Positions 7,722 through 16,505 of a DNA stretch of 29,209 nucleotides are shown in pieces. Under the pieces are notes generated by a model. It did no database searches. It had not been told where the DNA came from and worked only from the letters and a program-made list of their open reading frames with translations. Within the stretch, counting starts at the first letter, position 1; each line of letters starts with the position of its first letter. The stretch is taken from NCBI GenBank assembly GCA_947483545.1, contig CANKNP010000015.1, positions 1-29,209 on the forward strand. Direction: 5' to 3'. The stretch is from Deltaproteobacteria bacterium (GTDB taxonomy: Bacteria; Myxococcota; UBA796; SXON01). The position numbers were made by a program, and so were the translations under genes.

Positions 7722-8185
7722 CACGCCGCCTGCGCGCGCTCGACGACCTGCGCCGCCGTCAGGCCATCGGTATGGATGCAGAGCCCAAACGCCGTCCATC
7801 CTGCCACTCGCCGGGCATGAAGCTCACGGACCCGGGCGGCAACGTCGCCCCCGAGCATCGGCCGGCCCACGCCGGATCCGACCCGTTCAAGCAGCGTCGG
7901 CACCGTCGCCATCAACACCAGGCGAGCCCACGCCCGAAGCGGCGCGCTGCCCTCGTTGACGGATCCGCCGCCAAGGGCGAGCACAACATCCTCCTCGTCC
8001 GCGACGGCCTGAAGCGCAACGGCCTCCCGGACGCGAAACCCCGCTTCACCCTCAGAGGCAAAGATAAGCCCAGCATCGCCGATGCGATCATCGAGATCCA
8101 CGAACCTCAGCCCTCGCGCCGCAGCCAAGGCCGAACCAACCGTGGTCTTTCCGACGCCGCTCGGGCCGGCCAAGGCGATGCGCAA
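7718..8185 (-). CDS. aroK: Shikimate kinase
   Basis: A protein of 155 residues that phosphorylates shikimate with ATP. The P-loop GPSGVGKT spans residues 7-14. It is followed by VDLDD (shikimate-binding Asp), FRVREAVAL (conserved Arg-Glu), LALGGGSV, and the lid GVGRPML. The start must be TTG at 8185, because no other start codon lies between the pilQ stop and the P-loop. It begins 5 bases after pilQ and overlaps aroB by GTGA. Linkage of aroK-aroB behind pilQ is a known conserved arrangement in many Proteobacteria. Confidence 0.93.
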   Translation of the reverse strand: MRIALAGPSGVGKTTVGSALAAARGLRFVDLDDRIGDAGLIFASEGEAGFRVREAVALQAVADEEDVVLALGGGSVNEGSAPLRAWARLVLMATVPTLLERVGSGVGRPMLGGDVAARVRELHARRVAGWTAFGLCIHTDGLTAAQVVERAQAAW

Positions 8186-8190
8186 GCCGG

Positions 8191-10548
8191 TTAGCGCCCG
8201 CCGCCGCCGCCGCCGCCCGTGGACAGCGCCGACGATGTGGTGCCTTCAATCTCCACGATATGGGGCGTGATGAAGACCAGCATCTCGTTCTGCTTGCGGC
8301 TTCGCGCGGAATTCTTGAACAGGTAGCCGAGAATCGGAATGCTCCCGAGCCCAGGCACCCGGTTCGTGCTGAACGCCTCCTCCGTCGCGTACACGCCGCC
8401 GAGCACCGCGGTGTCGCCGTCCGGGACAAGGACCCGTGTCTTGATCTCTTTGGTAGAGATCGCGGGCTGCCCATCCACCGCGAGGGCGAAATCAGGCCGA
8501 TTGTTCGAAAGCTCGATCTCCAGGAAAACCGTGCTGTCCGAGGTGATGTGCGGCGTGACGGTCAACTCGAGAGCAGCGGTGACGAACTGCACGGACGTGC
8601 CGTTCTGGCTGGTTGACAGGAACGGGATGCGGGTGCCCTGGCTGATGCTCGCGGCCTCATTGTCCAAAGCGGTGATGCTCGGACTCGACACGATCTTCCC
8701 CCAGCCCTCCGTCTCAGCGGCCGACAGCCGTGCGTCGATGTTCACAAGACCGGGAATCGAGCCGAGAGCGAAACTAATCGCGCTTGTCTCGCCGCTGGCC
8801 CCGAGGTCCATCAACAAGCTGTCACTGGCCGCTGCCGTGTAGGTATGCATTCCGCTCGCGCCATCAGCGCCCAAACCGCCACTTGCTCCTATGGAATTCG
8901 GAAAAAACGCGCCTGTGGGATAGCCTGTGGAGGCCGACGCATTCACGTCGCTCCCCCACTGAATGCCGAGCGCCCGGGAAAAGCTGGACGTCGCCTCGAC
9001 GAATCGAGACTCGATGCGCACTTCGCGAGCGGGAGAGTCGATCTTCCGAATCAGCCCGCGCGCCTGAGCGATGCGGTCAGGCAAGTCCTGAATGATCAGC
9101 TGATTGCCTCGCTCATCGACCTCGACGGAGCCGCGATCACTCAGAATCGACTCGACCTGGACTTGAAGCTCATCGGCCTGTGCGTAGTTCAACGGCGCGA
9201 CGTAGACCTGGAGCTCCTCAAGCTCCACCTGAGCCTTCTTAGCCTCCAACGCCGATTGCTGCTCGGACTTGATGGTCTCGATCGAGGCCACGCGCACGAC
9301 ATGCCCCATCCGCTGGGCAGCCAACCCCTTCGCTTGAAGCACACTTGCCAACGCCTCATCCCAAGGCACTTCCTTCAAACGCACGGTGACGGTGCCCTTC
9401 ACCTCGTCGGACGCGACGATGTTGATGTCCGCAAACTCGGCGATGAAACGAAATACCGCGTGGATATCGGCGTTCTGGAGATCGATGCTCATCCGACGGC
9501 CCACGTAGCGAACCGACGAATCCCCAACTTGCGAGGCAAAAGAAAGGTCAGATGCACCGCCGGTCCCGCCCGCGCCGAAGGTCGCTTGGGCATCGATCGG
9601 CGCCCCCTTCCCGCTCATCAGCAGCTCGTCCCCGCTTGAATTCGATAGCCCCTGCCCGCCATTCGTGGATGGGCCGGCAGGCGCGACGGCCGAGCTGCGA
9701 CTCAGCGCAGCGTCTCGGGCAGCGATCTGGTCTTGGGGGATCTGGATGGAGATGACGTGAAGGCCATCCTCCTTCGCGACCGAGTACTCCGCGCCTTCGC
9801 GGAGCCGAATCGCGATGCGCACTCCGGACCGCGTGGTGTATGCCTTGACCGAGTCCACCGCGCTGTAGAAGAAGGTGCTGTTCAGCTCCCGCGTGAGGCT
9901 CTCGGGCATGGTGGCGCCGGGAAGATCCACGGTGATCAGGCTGCGTTCGGGCTGAGCGATCTGAGGCTCCACCTGTTGCGCGCCGATGAGCACCCGGCTG
10001 ACCCGCTCCCGCTGCTGAAAATCGAGGGACCGAAGGGCGGGGCCGCTCTGGACCTCAGCCGGGCCCGACAGCCGATCGGGGGTGTTTGCGGTCCCAAGGG
10101 AGCTGCCGAGGGCATCCGCTAGCGGATCCTTGGACTCGCCCGGGCTCAACGTCAAGATGATCGCGCCACCCTCGGCCTTCACATCCCAGGTAGCAGCCCG
10201 CTCCAAGTACAGCGTGAGCCGTACGTTCTCGGTACCATCATTGAACGTAGAAAACTCGGATCGCGTCACGATGCCGCCGCTGGGCGCAGTGCTCCCCGGG
10301 GCCAACGAGGCGCCCGCGATGTCCAAAACCAACCGCTCCGGGCTGGACTGCTTGAACGGGCTGACGGTGGGTGCGCCACCCTCCGCAGTGATGTCGATCC
10401 GCACGACCGTCAGATCGGCCGCGGTGCCGATCTGCGCGCCGGACACGGTGACTGGCGTCGCAGCCAGCGCCTCCGAGGGCCCCACCCCCATGAGCGCCAG
10501 AGCGAACACGAGGGGCAAAGCAAGGAGACTTGGGGCGAGGGACTTCAT
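8191..10548 (-). CDS. pilQ: Type IV pilus outer-membrane secretin PilQ
   Basis: A protein of 785 residues from ATG 10548, chosen because GGAG stands about 6 bases upstream and a signal peptide follows directly (MKSLAPSLLALPLVFALALM...ALA). An alternative GTG/ATG at 10572/10569 overlaps the pilP stop. In order: two N-terminal AMIN-type domains, which bind peptidoglycan in the family; a Ser/Gly-rich linker; an STN/N0 domain (SIDLQNADIHAVFRFIAEFADINIV); an N1 domain (YVAPLNYAQADELQVQVESIL); and the secretin barrel ending VPGLGSIPILGYLFKNS...LVFITPHIV. The extreme C-terminus is a Gly tract (GGGGGGGR). It forms the gated channel through which the pilus leaves the cell. Confidence 0.96.
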   Translation of the reverse strand: MKSLAPSLLALPLVFALALMGVGPSEALAATPVTVSGAQIGTAADLTVVRIDITAEGGAPTVSPFKQSSPERLVLDIAGASLAPGSTAPSGGIVTRSEFSTFNDGTENVRLTLYLERAATWDVKAEGGAIILTLSPGESKDPLADALGSSLGTANTPDRLSGPAEVQSGPALRSLDFQQRERVSRVLIGAQQVEPQIAQPERSLITVDLPGATMPESLTRELNSTFFYSAVDSVKAYTTRSGVRIAIRLREGAEYSVAKEDGLHVISIQIPQDQIAARDAALSRSSAVAPAGPSTNGGQGLSNSSGDELLMSGKGAPIDAQATFGAGGTGGASDLSFASQVGDSSVRYVGRRMSIDLQNADIHAVFRFIAEFADINIVASDEVKGTVTVRLKEVPWDEALASVLQAKGLAAQRMGHVVRVASIETIKSEQQSALEAKKAQVELEELQVYVAPLNYAQADELQVQVESILSDRGSVEVDERGNQLIIQDLPDRIAQARGLIRKIDSPAREVRIESRFVEATSSFSRALGIQWGSDVNASASTGYPTGAFFPNSIGASGGLGADGASGMHTYTAAASDSLLMDLGASGETSAISFALGSIPGLVNIDARLSAAETEGWGKIVSSPSITALDNEAASISQGTRIPFLSTSQNGTSVQFVTAALELTVTPHITSDSTVFLEIELSNNRPDFALAVDGQPAISTKEIKTRVLVPDGDTAVLGGVYATEEAFSTNRVPGLGSIPILGYLFKNSARSRKQNEMLVFITPHIVEIEGTTSSALSTGGGGGGGR

Positions 10549-10568
10549 GGAGACTCCGCGTTCTGACA

Positions 10569-11078
10569 TCACTTCTTGGTGTCCTTGCCAGGGAAATGAA
10601 CCGTGACTGGGTTGACGACGAGCTCGCCATCGATGGTCTGATATTCCTCGGTCACCACTACAGCGTCGTCCGAGATGGAGGTGACCTTGCCCCAGTTCCG
10701 GCCGACGTAGGTGCCCACCTGGATGACGTGGCCGATGCCTTCCGGATCCACGAGCAACGCCCGCGGAATGTTCGTGTTCCAGATCACCCCGGAGAGCAGG
10801 AACTTGTCCACATCCCAGCGCTGCAACGGCGGGCTGTTGGGGTCGATCGGGTTTCCGGTGCCGCTGGGATTCTTGGTGTAGAACGGCTTGAACGGGTCAC
10901 GTTTCCCGGCCGGGTTGTAGAAGTACTCCTCCACGGGAGCCCCCGCGATCGCGTCTTCTGCCGCGGCGGGAGCCTTCGCCACCGGGGCCGCGACGGGCTT
11001 GGACACGGGGATATCCTCGCCGCACCCGATCCACAGGGCGGCCGGCAGCAACGCTGCCGCGAGCGTGCGCTTAGTCAC
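10569..11078 (-). CDS. pilP: Type IV pilus assembly lipoprotein PilP
   Basis: A protein of 169 residues from GTG 11078, favoured over GTG 11084 because GGAGGT lies a few bases upstream of the former. It has a short lipoprotein signal (ALWIGC), an Ala/Pro/Lys linker, and the family's beta domain. The conserved FYNPAGKRDPFKPF segment and the FLLSGVIW and IQVGTYVGRNWGKVTSI strands are visible. PilP is an inner-membrane lipoprotein linking the PilNO heterodimer to the PilQ secretin. Its start overlaps the end of pilO and its stop abuts pilQ. Confidence 0.93.
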   Translation of the reverse strand: MTKRTLAAALLPAALWIGCGEDIPVSKPVAAPVAKAPAAAEDAIAGAPVEEYFYNPAGKRDPFKPFYTKNPSGTGNPIDPNSPPLQRWDVDKFLLSGVIWNTNIPRALLVDPEGIGHVIQVGTYVGRNWGKVTSISDDAVVVTEEYQTIDGELVVNPVTVHFPGKDTKK

Positions 11079-11709
11079 CGCCACCTCCGGCCTTGCCGCC
11101 GCCGGCCGGCTTCTTTCGCTGCAGGTTCTTCTGGATCTCTTCGTCGGACAAGAACCGGTAGGTGATCACTCGGCCGCTCACGGTCAGGCTCACCTCCTCT
11201 CCGGACAGGTTGGGCGTCCCCATATCGATATCCGACACCGAGACAATTCGGCTCATCTTGCTCACACGGTCGAAGAAGATGCCCACCTCGTGGTAACCGC
11301 CATCCATCACGATCTGCACCGGCACCTCTGCGTAATACTCGTGCACGACCTCGGGGAGCGGCTGGAATTTCCGAACGTCCAAGCCGCTCTTCCGCGCCAA
11401 CCCGTCGATCTCGCTCAAAAGGCCCGGGATCTCTCGGTCGTTCGGCAGCTCTTTCAGGGCCTGCTTCAACTTCGCTGCGAGATCCTCCAAGCGGGCCTCG
11501 AAGGCGGGGCGATTCGAAGCCCGGGCGCGGACCGCGTCCCGCTTGCCGGTCAGGTCTCTTTTCTGCCCATTGGCGCCCTCGATCTGGTCCCGGGTCGGCG
11601 AGATGAGCGAGAACCACACCCCCACCAGGATGAGCATGTAGCTCAGGCCGGCCACAAGCCAGCGCTGGGAGCGGGGAAGGCGTTGGAACTGCTCGATGAA
11701 GCGATTCAC
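11071..11709 (-). CDS. pilO: Type IV pilus inner-membrane protein PilO
   Basis: A protein of 212 residues starting at GTG 11709 in a GTGA overlap with pilN. It has a short cytoplasmic N-terminus, one membrane span (about residues 17-36) and a periplasmic coiled coil. A ferredoxin-like domain follows, with LPNDREIPGLLSEIDGLARKSGLDV and VPVQIVMDGGYHEVGIFFDRVS, both typical of PilO. The C-terminus ends in a Lys/Gly tail (KKPAGGGKAGGGGD) not needed for the fold. PilO pairs with PilN and transmits signals between motor and secretin. Confidence 0.95.
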   Translation of the reverse strand: MNRFIEQFQRLPRSQRWLVAGLSYMLILVGVWFSLISPTRDQIEGANGQKRDLTGKRDAVRARASNRPAFEARLEDLAAKLKQALKELPNDREIPGLLSEIDGLARKSGLDVRKFQPLPEVVHEYYAEVPVQIVMDGGYHEVGIFFDRVSKMSRIVSVSDIDMGTPNLSGEEVSLTVSGRVITYRFLSDEEIQKNLQRKKPAGGGKAGGGGD

Positions 11710-12383
11710 GCGCCACCTCCATGGCCCGCGGGCGCCGGTGCTGGTGCAGGTGCGGCACCGGGAGCCGGAACGGCCGGGACGGCCCCCGGGGCCGGAGCGG
11801 GCGCGGCGCCGCCCTTGGTATCGGCGGCGGCCTTGCCTGGAGTCAACCTGGCGGTCAGGCGGAATTTCTTCAGCGTGACGGACTGGGTCTTGTCGAGCTG
11901 CACGGCTTCGATGTCCTTCAGGAAGACCTGCTCGAAGTAGGGCGAAGCATCCAGGGCACGCAAGTACTCCGAGATGATCGTGTTGCTCACTGCGATCCCC
12001 TCGATCTCCAAGTTGTCCCCCTTTTCGGTGAGCCTGGTGAGGGTCAGCCGTTCTGGTGCGGCGGTGGACATATCGTCGAGCATGTGAACCGGACCGGCCT
12101 TCCTCGCCCGAAGGTCATCAATGACGTCCAGCTTTCGCTGGAGGTCCTTCTCGAACTTTTCCATCTCGTCCACGCGCTTGGCGTCGGCGGACAGCTTGTC
12201 GATCTCGTTCTGCAGGCTGCGGTTCTCCGCCTCGACCCCTGACAGTTGGAACTGAGTGACGCCCCAAATCGCCAAGCCGGCGAACAAAGCCACAGCACCG
12301 CCCACAACTGCGAGCAGCGCTTCGCGGCGCACAGCCTCCTGTTTCTTGGAGGTCCGAACGGGGAGAAGGTTGATCCGAATCAT
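11706..12383 (-). CDS. pilN: Type IV pilus inner-membrane protein PilN
   Basis: A protein of 225 residues. The N-terminus MIRINLLPVR is the short conserved motif that docks into PilM. A single membrane span follows (about 24-46), then a periplasmic coiled coil and a ferredoxin-like domain. From about residue 185 on it is an Ala/Pro repeat tail (APAPAPGAVPAVPAPGAA and more), which lengthens the protein beyond the usual family size. It is ATGA-overlapped with pilM and GTGA-overlapped with pilO. Confidence 0.95.
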   Translation of the reverse strand: MIRINLLPVRTSKKQEAVRREALLAVVGGAVALFAGLAIWGVTQFQLSGVEAENRSLQNEIDKLSADAKRVDEMEKFEKDLQRKLDVIDDLRARKAGPVHMLDDMSTAAPERLTLTRLTEKGDNLEIEGIAVSNTIISEYLRALDASPYFEQVFLKDIEAVQLDKTQSVTLKKFRLTARLTPGKAAADTKGGAAPAPAPGAVPAVPAPGAAPAPAPAPAGHGGGA

Positions 12384-13453
12384 TTGTCTTCCATCCTCCT
12401 CAACCCAAGCCCAACCGCGATGGCGGCCTGCGGCGCCATGTTCTGTAGGAAGCCGGGGTTGATGGCCCGCTCATCCACCTGAATCTTCTTGAACGGGTCC
12501 GCCACCTCGACCGCACAGCCGCAGCGACCCTCCAGGCTCGGCCGCAGGCCTGGAGTGACACACGCGCCGCCCGTCAGGACCACACGCCCAAGCGACCCGC
12601 CGCCCGCGGTAGAAAGGTAGAAGTCGAGCGAGCGATGAACCTCGCCTGCGATGTTCTCGGAGACCTGTGCGAGCACGCGCTCCACCTCTTCCGGAACGAC
12701 CGCGCTCCTGTCCCTCTCCGCGCCGCCGACCTTGAACGCCTCCGCCTCTTCGAACGAGACATTCAGCGAACGCTGAATCTCTTCGGTGTAGTTCCGGCCT
12801 CCGATCTGCAAGTCCCGCGTGAATGCGCTGACCCCGCGGCGCAGCACGTTGATGTTCACGGTGCTCGCGCCCACGTTGACGAGCGCGACCGGCTCCTGTG
12901 TCACGTCGTAGTTGAGCGTGTACATGTTCTCCATCGCGAACGCGGCCACATCCACCACAACGGGGCGGAGCCCAGCCTCCAACAGCACGCTCTGGTACTC
13001 ATTGACGAGCTCCTTGCGCGCTGCGACTAGGAGCACCTCCATCTGACCAGCCTCGTCCGCCTGACCCTGAAGGATGAAGGCATCGATATAGACGTCGTTC
13101 ACGTCGAAGGGGATGTACTGCTCCGCCTCCCAAGTGATGGACTCATCCAGCTCGTCCTGGGTCATCACCGGAAGCGAGATGCGCTTGATGATGACGGAGT
13201 TCCCAGAGACCCCCACCACAGCGTCCTTGGTCTTCACCTTCTGGCGGCTCACGAGCTCGCGAATCGTACCGACGATCGCGCTCGTGTTCATGAAGGCACC
13301 ATCAACGATGGCTTCAGGGGGGAGGGGCGCGACGCCGAAGTGCTTCAGGCGGTAGCGCCCGGAGCGCTCCTGTTCCAACTCCAGCAACTTGACGTGGCTA
13401 GAGCCGATATCGAGGGCGACCGCGTTCTTGGTGCGAGCGAGCGTAAGAGCCAA
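12380..13453 (-). CDS. pilM: Type IV pilus actin-like ATPase PilM
   Basis: A protein of 357 residues, a normal PilM length. It has FtsA/actin-like nucleotide-binding motifs: ALDIGSSHVKLLEL at the N-terminus, VNVGASTVNINVL in the middle and VVLTGGACVTPGL near the C-terminus. It sits on the cytoplasmic face and binds PilN. The start is TTG at 13453, with GGAAGGA about 8 bases upstream and no better start before the first beta strand. It is the first gene of the pilMNOPQ-aroKB unit and has a recognisable promoter. Confidence 0.95.
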   Translation of the reverse strand: MALTLARTKNAVALDIGSSHVKLLELEQERSGRYRLKHFGVAPLPPEAIVDGAFMNTSAIVGTIRELVSRQKVKTKDAVVGVSGNSVIIKRISLPVMTQDELDESITWEAEQYIPFDVNDVYIDAFILQGQADEAGQMEVLLVAARKELVNEYQSVLLEAGLRPVVVDVAAFAMENMYTLNYDVTQEPVALVNVGASTVNINVLRRGVSAFTRDLQIGGRNYTEEIQRSLNVSFEEAEAFKVGGAERDRSAVVPEEVERVLAQVSENIAGEVHRSLDFYLSTAGGGSLGRVVLTGGACVTPGLRPSLEGRCGCAVEVADPFKKIQVDERAINPGFLQNMAPQAAIAVGLGLRRMEDK

Positions 13454-13460
13454 CGGGTGA

Positions 13461-13505
13461 TCCTTCCGGCAGGCCTTTGTACCAAGAACTGGGCGTCGCA
13501 GTCAA
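13461..13505 (-). promoter_or_regulatory. Promoter and ribosome-binding site of the pilMNOPQ-aroKB operon
   Basis: On the minus strand, TTGACT (13505-13500, 5 of 6 to consensus) and TACAAA (13481-13476) are 18 bases apart. This predicts a transcript start near 13469. GGAAGGA (13467-13461) is the ribosome-binding site for the TTG start codon at 13453. The leader would be very short, about 16 bases. Confidence 0.6.
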
Positions 13506-13535
13506 CGGCGAGGGACGCGCGATACCAGAACGGCG

Positions 13536-16403
13536 ATGCCGCCCTTCCATTTGCAGCCCGCACTTTCGCCTCCCACGGGGCTCTCTGCCGCCGCGCGCCA
13601 CGTGTCGCTCGGCCTGTGGGTCGGCATTTTCATCCGGTTGAACATCGATCTATTGGGTTCAAGTCCGGCGACCATCTTCGGCGCGCTTGCCGCGATGGCG
13701 GTCGGCTTCGTGCTTCTCCCGGGCATCGATTCCGTGGCGACACGCCTCGCCGTCGCCGTCACCGGGTGCCTAGCGCTCAGTGGCGCGCCTGGGTTCCTCG
13801 GCGCGGCGCCCCCCGGGGGCGTCGTCCCCATCCTCGGTGCCGTTGTCGTCGCATGCGCCTGGGGCGCAGGCCCAGTCTTGGCATGTCAATCGCTGTTGTT
13901 CAAGCCGGGTTCTACGCTCTTCCTGCTGTTCGGATGCGCCGCGGCCGCGACCGTGCCGTCGGGCCTCTTGATGCCCCTCCTGTCGGCCTTGCTGGTGGTC
14001 GCGTGGGGCTCCGGCGCCGCTCACGGTCGAGGCCGCGGCAGCCGGTCCGCCCCCAAAATGACGGATATTGGAGCGCGCACCGTTCCTTGTTTGCTCATCC
14101 TGTCCCCGGCGTTGGTCGGATTCTCACTCCTAAGGGCACCGCTTCTGCCGACGCCGGCCGCGTTCGTGGGCTTCGGAGGGGCGCTCCTCTTGGCGGTGGG
14201 GACGGGCAGCGCGGCGCCACGGGTGGCCGGTGCTGTGGGCATCCTGACGATGGGGGCTGTCGTTTCTGGCGCACAGGACCTCGGCGGGGCCATGCGCGTC
14301 CTCCGCGAGTTCTCCCCTGGTGCCCAGGGCACGGGCGTCATCGCCCTCACCGCCATCTCGCTCTTCGGGGCGGCGACGGGAGCGTTACTCGCTGCGGTCC
14401 GGGCGAACCCACGGGAGCAGGCGGTCAGCCTGGTCCTCGCCGTGATCTTCCTCGCGCCGGCGCTCTCACGTGTCCCCACCGCCTGGGCGGAGCACGCTGG
14501 CGCCGCTCTGAACACGGTCGGAGCCGACCCCTCGGTTCGGCAGCGGCTTGACGCGGCACGGAGCCGCATGCCGTTGCCGTTCGCCCACGTGGGTCCCAGC
14601 GGGCCCGCTCTCCTGCGCGGCGATGGCCAGCACCTTCTGGCAGAGCTTGACGGCACGGTGCTCGACCCCGAGAGCCGTGGCGCGAGCGCCGAGCGGTTCG
14701 CCGGCACTCTCGCCGGATGTTTCGCCGCGCAACGGCAAAGCGCACGGCTCGCGGGGGACGACACCGGCACAGCTCTCGATGCGCTCCTCGCTCAGGAGTT
14801 TGCCGGAATCGACACCGCGCTCCCCGACATTTCTCAGATGCGGGCCTGGGCCGACCTCGACGGCATGGCGCGTGAGGCGTGGGTACACCCCTCGACCAGA
14901 ATCCTCGAGCTGCCGGGCCCGTTCGTCGCCCAGGCCGGTCGCCGCTCGGACGCGGTCGTGCACATCTTGAGAAACGGTTGGACGGACGCCCGGTCGGTGC
15001 TCCCCTCCGCATCCAGCCTCCGCGCCACCAAGCGCTCACTGAACGTCGGCGGCGTCTACGTCCTGTCGGTGTCGAGCACCCGCATGGACGGGGACGACCT
15101 GCTTGGACTTGCGCACCTGGTCACCGAGGTGTTTCCAGGCGTCACGATCTGGTTGCCGCCTGTAGGGGTGGACGCAGTCGTGCTCCTGGCGCGCCAGACG
15201 GCGGACCCCCTGCCCTGGGCTGCCGTGGCGCCCTGCGTGCAGCGTGATCGCCAGCGGCTACGCCGGGACGCGATCCGCAGCGCTGTAGACCTTGGGGGAC
15301 TGCTCCTTGGGGACCGGTCCGCCATCCCCGCGGCGGAGGCGCCGTCCGGCTGGACCCTTCCGAGGGTGCTGGAGCGGCCTGAGGCGAACCCCACCACTCG
15401 GTTTGAGGTCGGCGCATGGGACCCCGCGACCGCCTGGTCGGCCGATGCCCCCGCGGACGACCTCAGGGCGCGACACGATGCCCTCATCCGGCTGCAAGCG
15501 GTGATCGCGACGGCCGCGGGGGGCGACATGCAAGGGGCCATCCAGGCCACTCGCGACCTGAGCGCGTCCGCGGGCGGCGGCCGAGCCGTCGAGACCCTGG
15601 TGCGCGGGTACCTGGACGCCGCGCGGGCCCACCTCGCTCGTGGCGCGAAGGAGGGGCTGGACTCCAAGGAGTGGGCCGCCGCCGAGACGGCGCTAGGAAA
15701 CGTTCGGCTCCTCTACCCAGACCTCGCGGAGGCGTGGTGCGTCGAAGGCTTGATGAGTGAGCGGCGCGGCCAACTGGTCCGCGCCGAAGAAGCTTTCGCT
15801 ACGTGCGCCGAGAAGGACACCGAATCGTTGGAGGCGCTCGACGGGCTCGCACGCACACGGCGCGCACGAGGCGATCTCATCGGGACCGAAGAGGCCCTTC
15901 GGCGGGCGGTCGAGACCCATCCGGAGAGCTGGCGCGCCAAGCAGAACCTGGGCTGGCTGTACGTCGGCTTGGGACGAATGGCCGCGGCGGAGCCCCTCAT
16001 CCTTCAAGCCGTTGCCGGCGCCTCACGGGCCGAAACTCCCGCCATCGAGCCCCATCTCGCGCTCGCCCACATCTACCTTGCCACGGACCGCCCGAGCTTG
16101 GCCCTGGGCGAGGCGAGCCTCGTCCTTCGGGAACGCCCCTCCGCGGACGCCTACGCCCTGCGTGGGATGGCCCGCTTCGATCTCAACCAGCTGGACACGG
16201 CTGAGCGGGACTTCCGGGAGGGGCTGGCGTTGAACCCGGACAGCATCCTGGCGCGCAGCGGCCTGGGTCAGCTGCAGTTCGCCCGCGGGGACCTCGACGG
16301 CGCCACCGCTTCGTTCAAGGCGGTCCTTGCGCTGGACAACTCCAACGCTCAGGCGCGCGAAAACCTGCGGCGTCTCTCGGATCTCGGCAAGAACGGCGAG
16401 TGA
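13536..16403 (+). CDS. Membrane protein with degenerate spermidine-synthase-like region and C-terminal TPRs
   Basis: A protein of 955 residues with three parts. Residues 1 to about 320 are a hydrophobic polytopic domain of roughly 8-10 spans. About 340-590 follow the order of a spermidine-synthase/SAM-methyltransferase fold: LAELDGTVLDPES resembles the 'LDG.vqs' strand, and SLNVGGVYVLSVSS the 'LaPGGv' strand. EVFPGVTIWLPPVGVDAVVLLAR matches the 'FpHV.lw...d.lllg' end. The glycine-rich SAM-binding loop and the acidic catalytic positions are not visible. About 645-955 are tandem TPRs (for example AKQNLGWLYVGLGRMAAAEP). Fused membrane/spermidine-synthase proteins with TPRs are known; here the catalytic part looks dead. 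It is divergent from pilM and ends convergent with pilY1. The homology is inference from pattern order. Confidence 0.7.
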   Translation: MPPFHLQPALSPPTGLSAAARHVSLGLWVGIFIRLNIDLLGSSPATIFGALAAMAVGFVLLPGIDSVATRLAVAVTGCLALSGAPGFLGAAPPGGVVPILGAVVVACAWGAGPVLACQSLLFKPGSTLFLLFGCAAAATVPSGLLMPLLSALLVVAWGSGAAHGRGRGSRSAPKMTDIGARTVPCLLILSPALVGFSLLRAPLLPTPAAFVGFGGALLLAVGTGSAAPRVAGAVGILTMGAVVSGAQDLGGAMRVLREFSPGAQGTGVIALTAISLFGAATGALLAAVRANPREQAVSLVLAVIFLAPALSRVPTAWAEHAGAALNTVGADPSVRQRLDAARSRMPLPFAHVGPSGPALLRGDGQHLLAELDGTVLDPESRGASAERFAGTLAGCFAAQRQSARLAGDDTGTALDALLAQEFAGIDTALPDISQMRAWADLDGMAREAWVHPSTRILELPGPFVAQAGRRSDAVVHILRNGWTDARSVLPSASSLRATKRSLNVGGVYVLSVSSTRMDGDDLLGLAHLVTEVFPGVTIWLPPVGVDAVVLLARQTADPLPWAAVAPCVQRDRQRLRRDAIRSAVDLGGLLLGDRSAIPAAEAPSGWTLPRVLERPEANPTTRFEVGAWDPATAWSADAPADDLRARHDALIRLQAVIATAAGGDMQGAIQATRDLSASAGGGRAVETLVRGYLDAARAHLARGAKEGLDSKEWAAAETALGNVRLLYPDLAEAWCVEGLMSERRGQLVRAEEAFATCAEKDTESLEALDGLARTRRARGDLIGTEEALRRAVETHPESWRAKQNLGWLYVGLGRMAAAEPLILQAVAGASRAETPAIEPHLALAHIYLATDRPSLALGEASLVLRERPSADAYALRGMARFDLNQLDTAERDFREGLALNPDSILARSGLGQLQFARGDLDGATASFKAVLALDNSNAQARENLRRLSDLGKNGE

Positions 16404-16418
16404 CCCGGGGGCGACGTA

Positions 16419-16487
16419 GGGGCGGCTCGCCCCCCTTGTGCCACAGGGCCACCCCTGGCCGCAGAACGCCGCTTCACATCGAGCGGC
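16419..16487. terminator. Cluster of short hairpins between convergent genes
   Basis: Three small inverted repeats fill the gap between the TPR membrane protein and pilY1: GGGGCG-GCT-CGCCCC (16419-16433), CAGGG-CCAC-CCCTG (16444-16457) and GCCGCT-8 nt-AGCGGC (16468-16487). None is followed by a long T-run, so bidirectional termination is plausible but unproven. Confidence 0.3.
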
Positions 16488-16505
16488 CTAGGTTTCACAC
16501 CCCGC

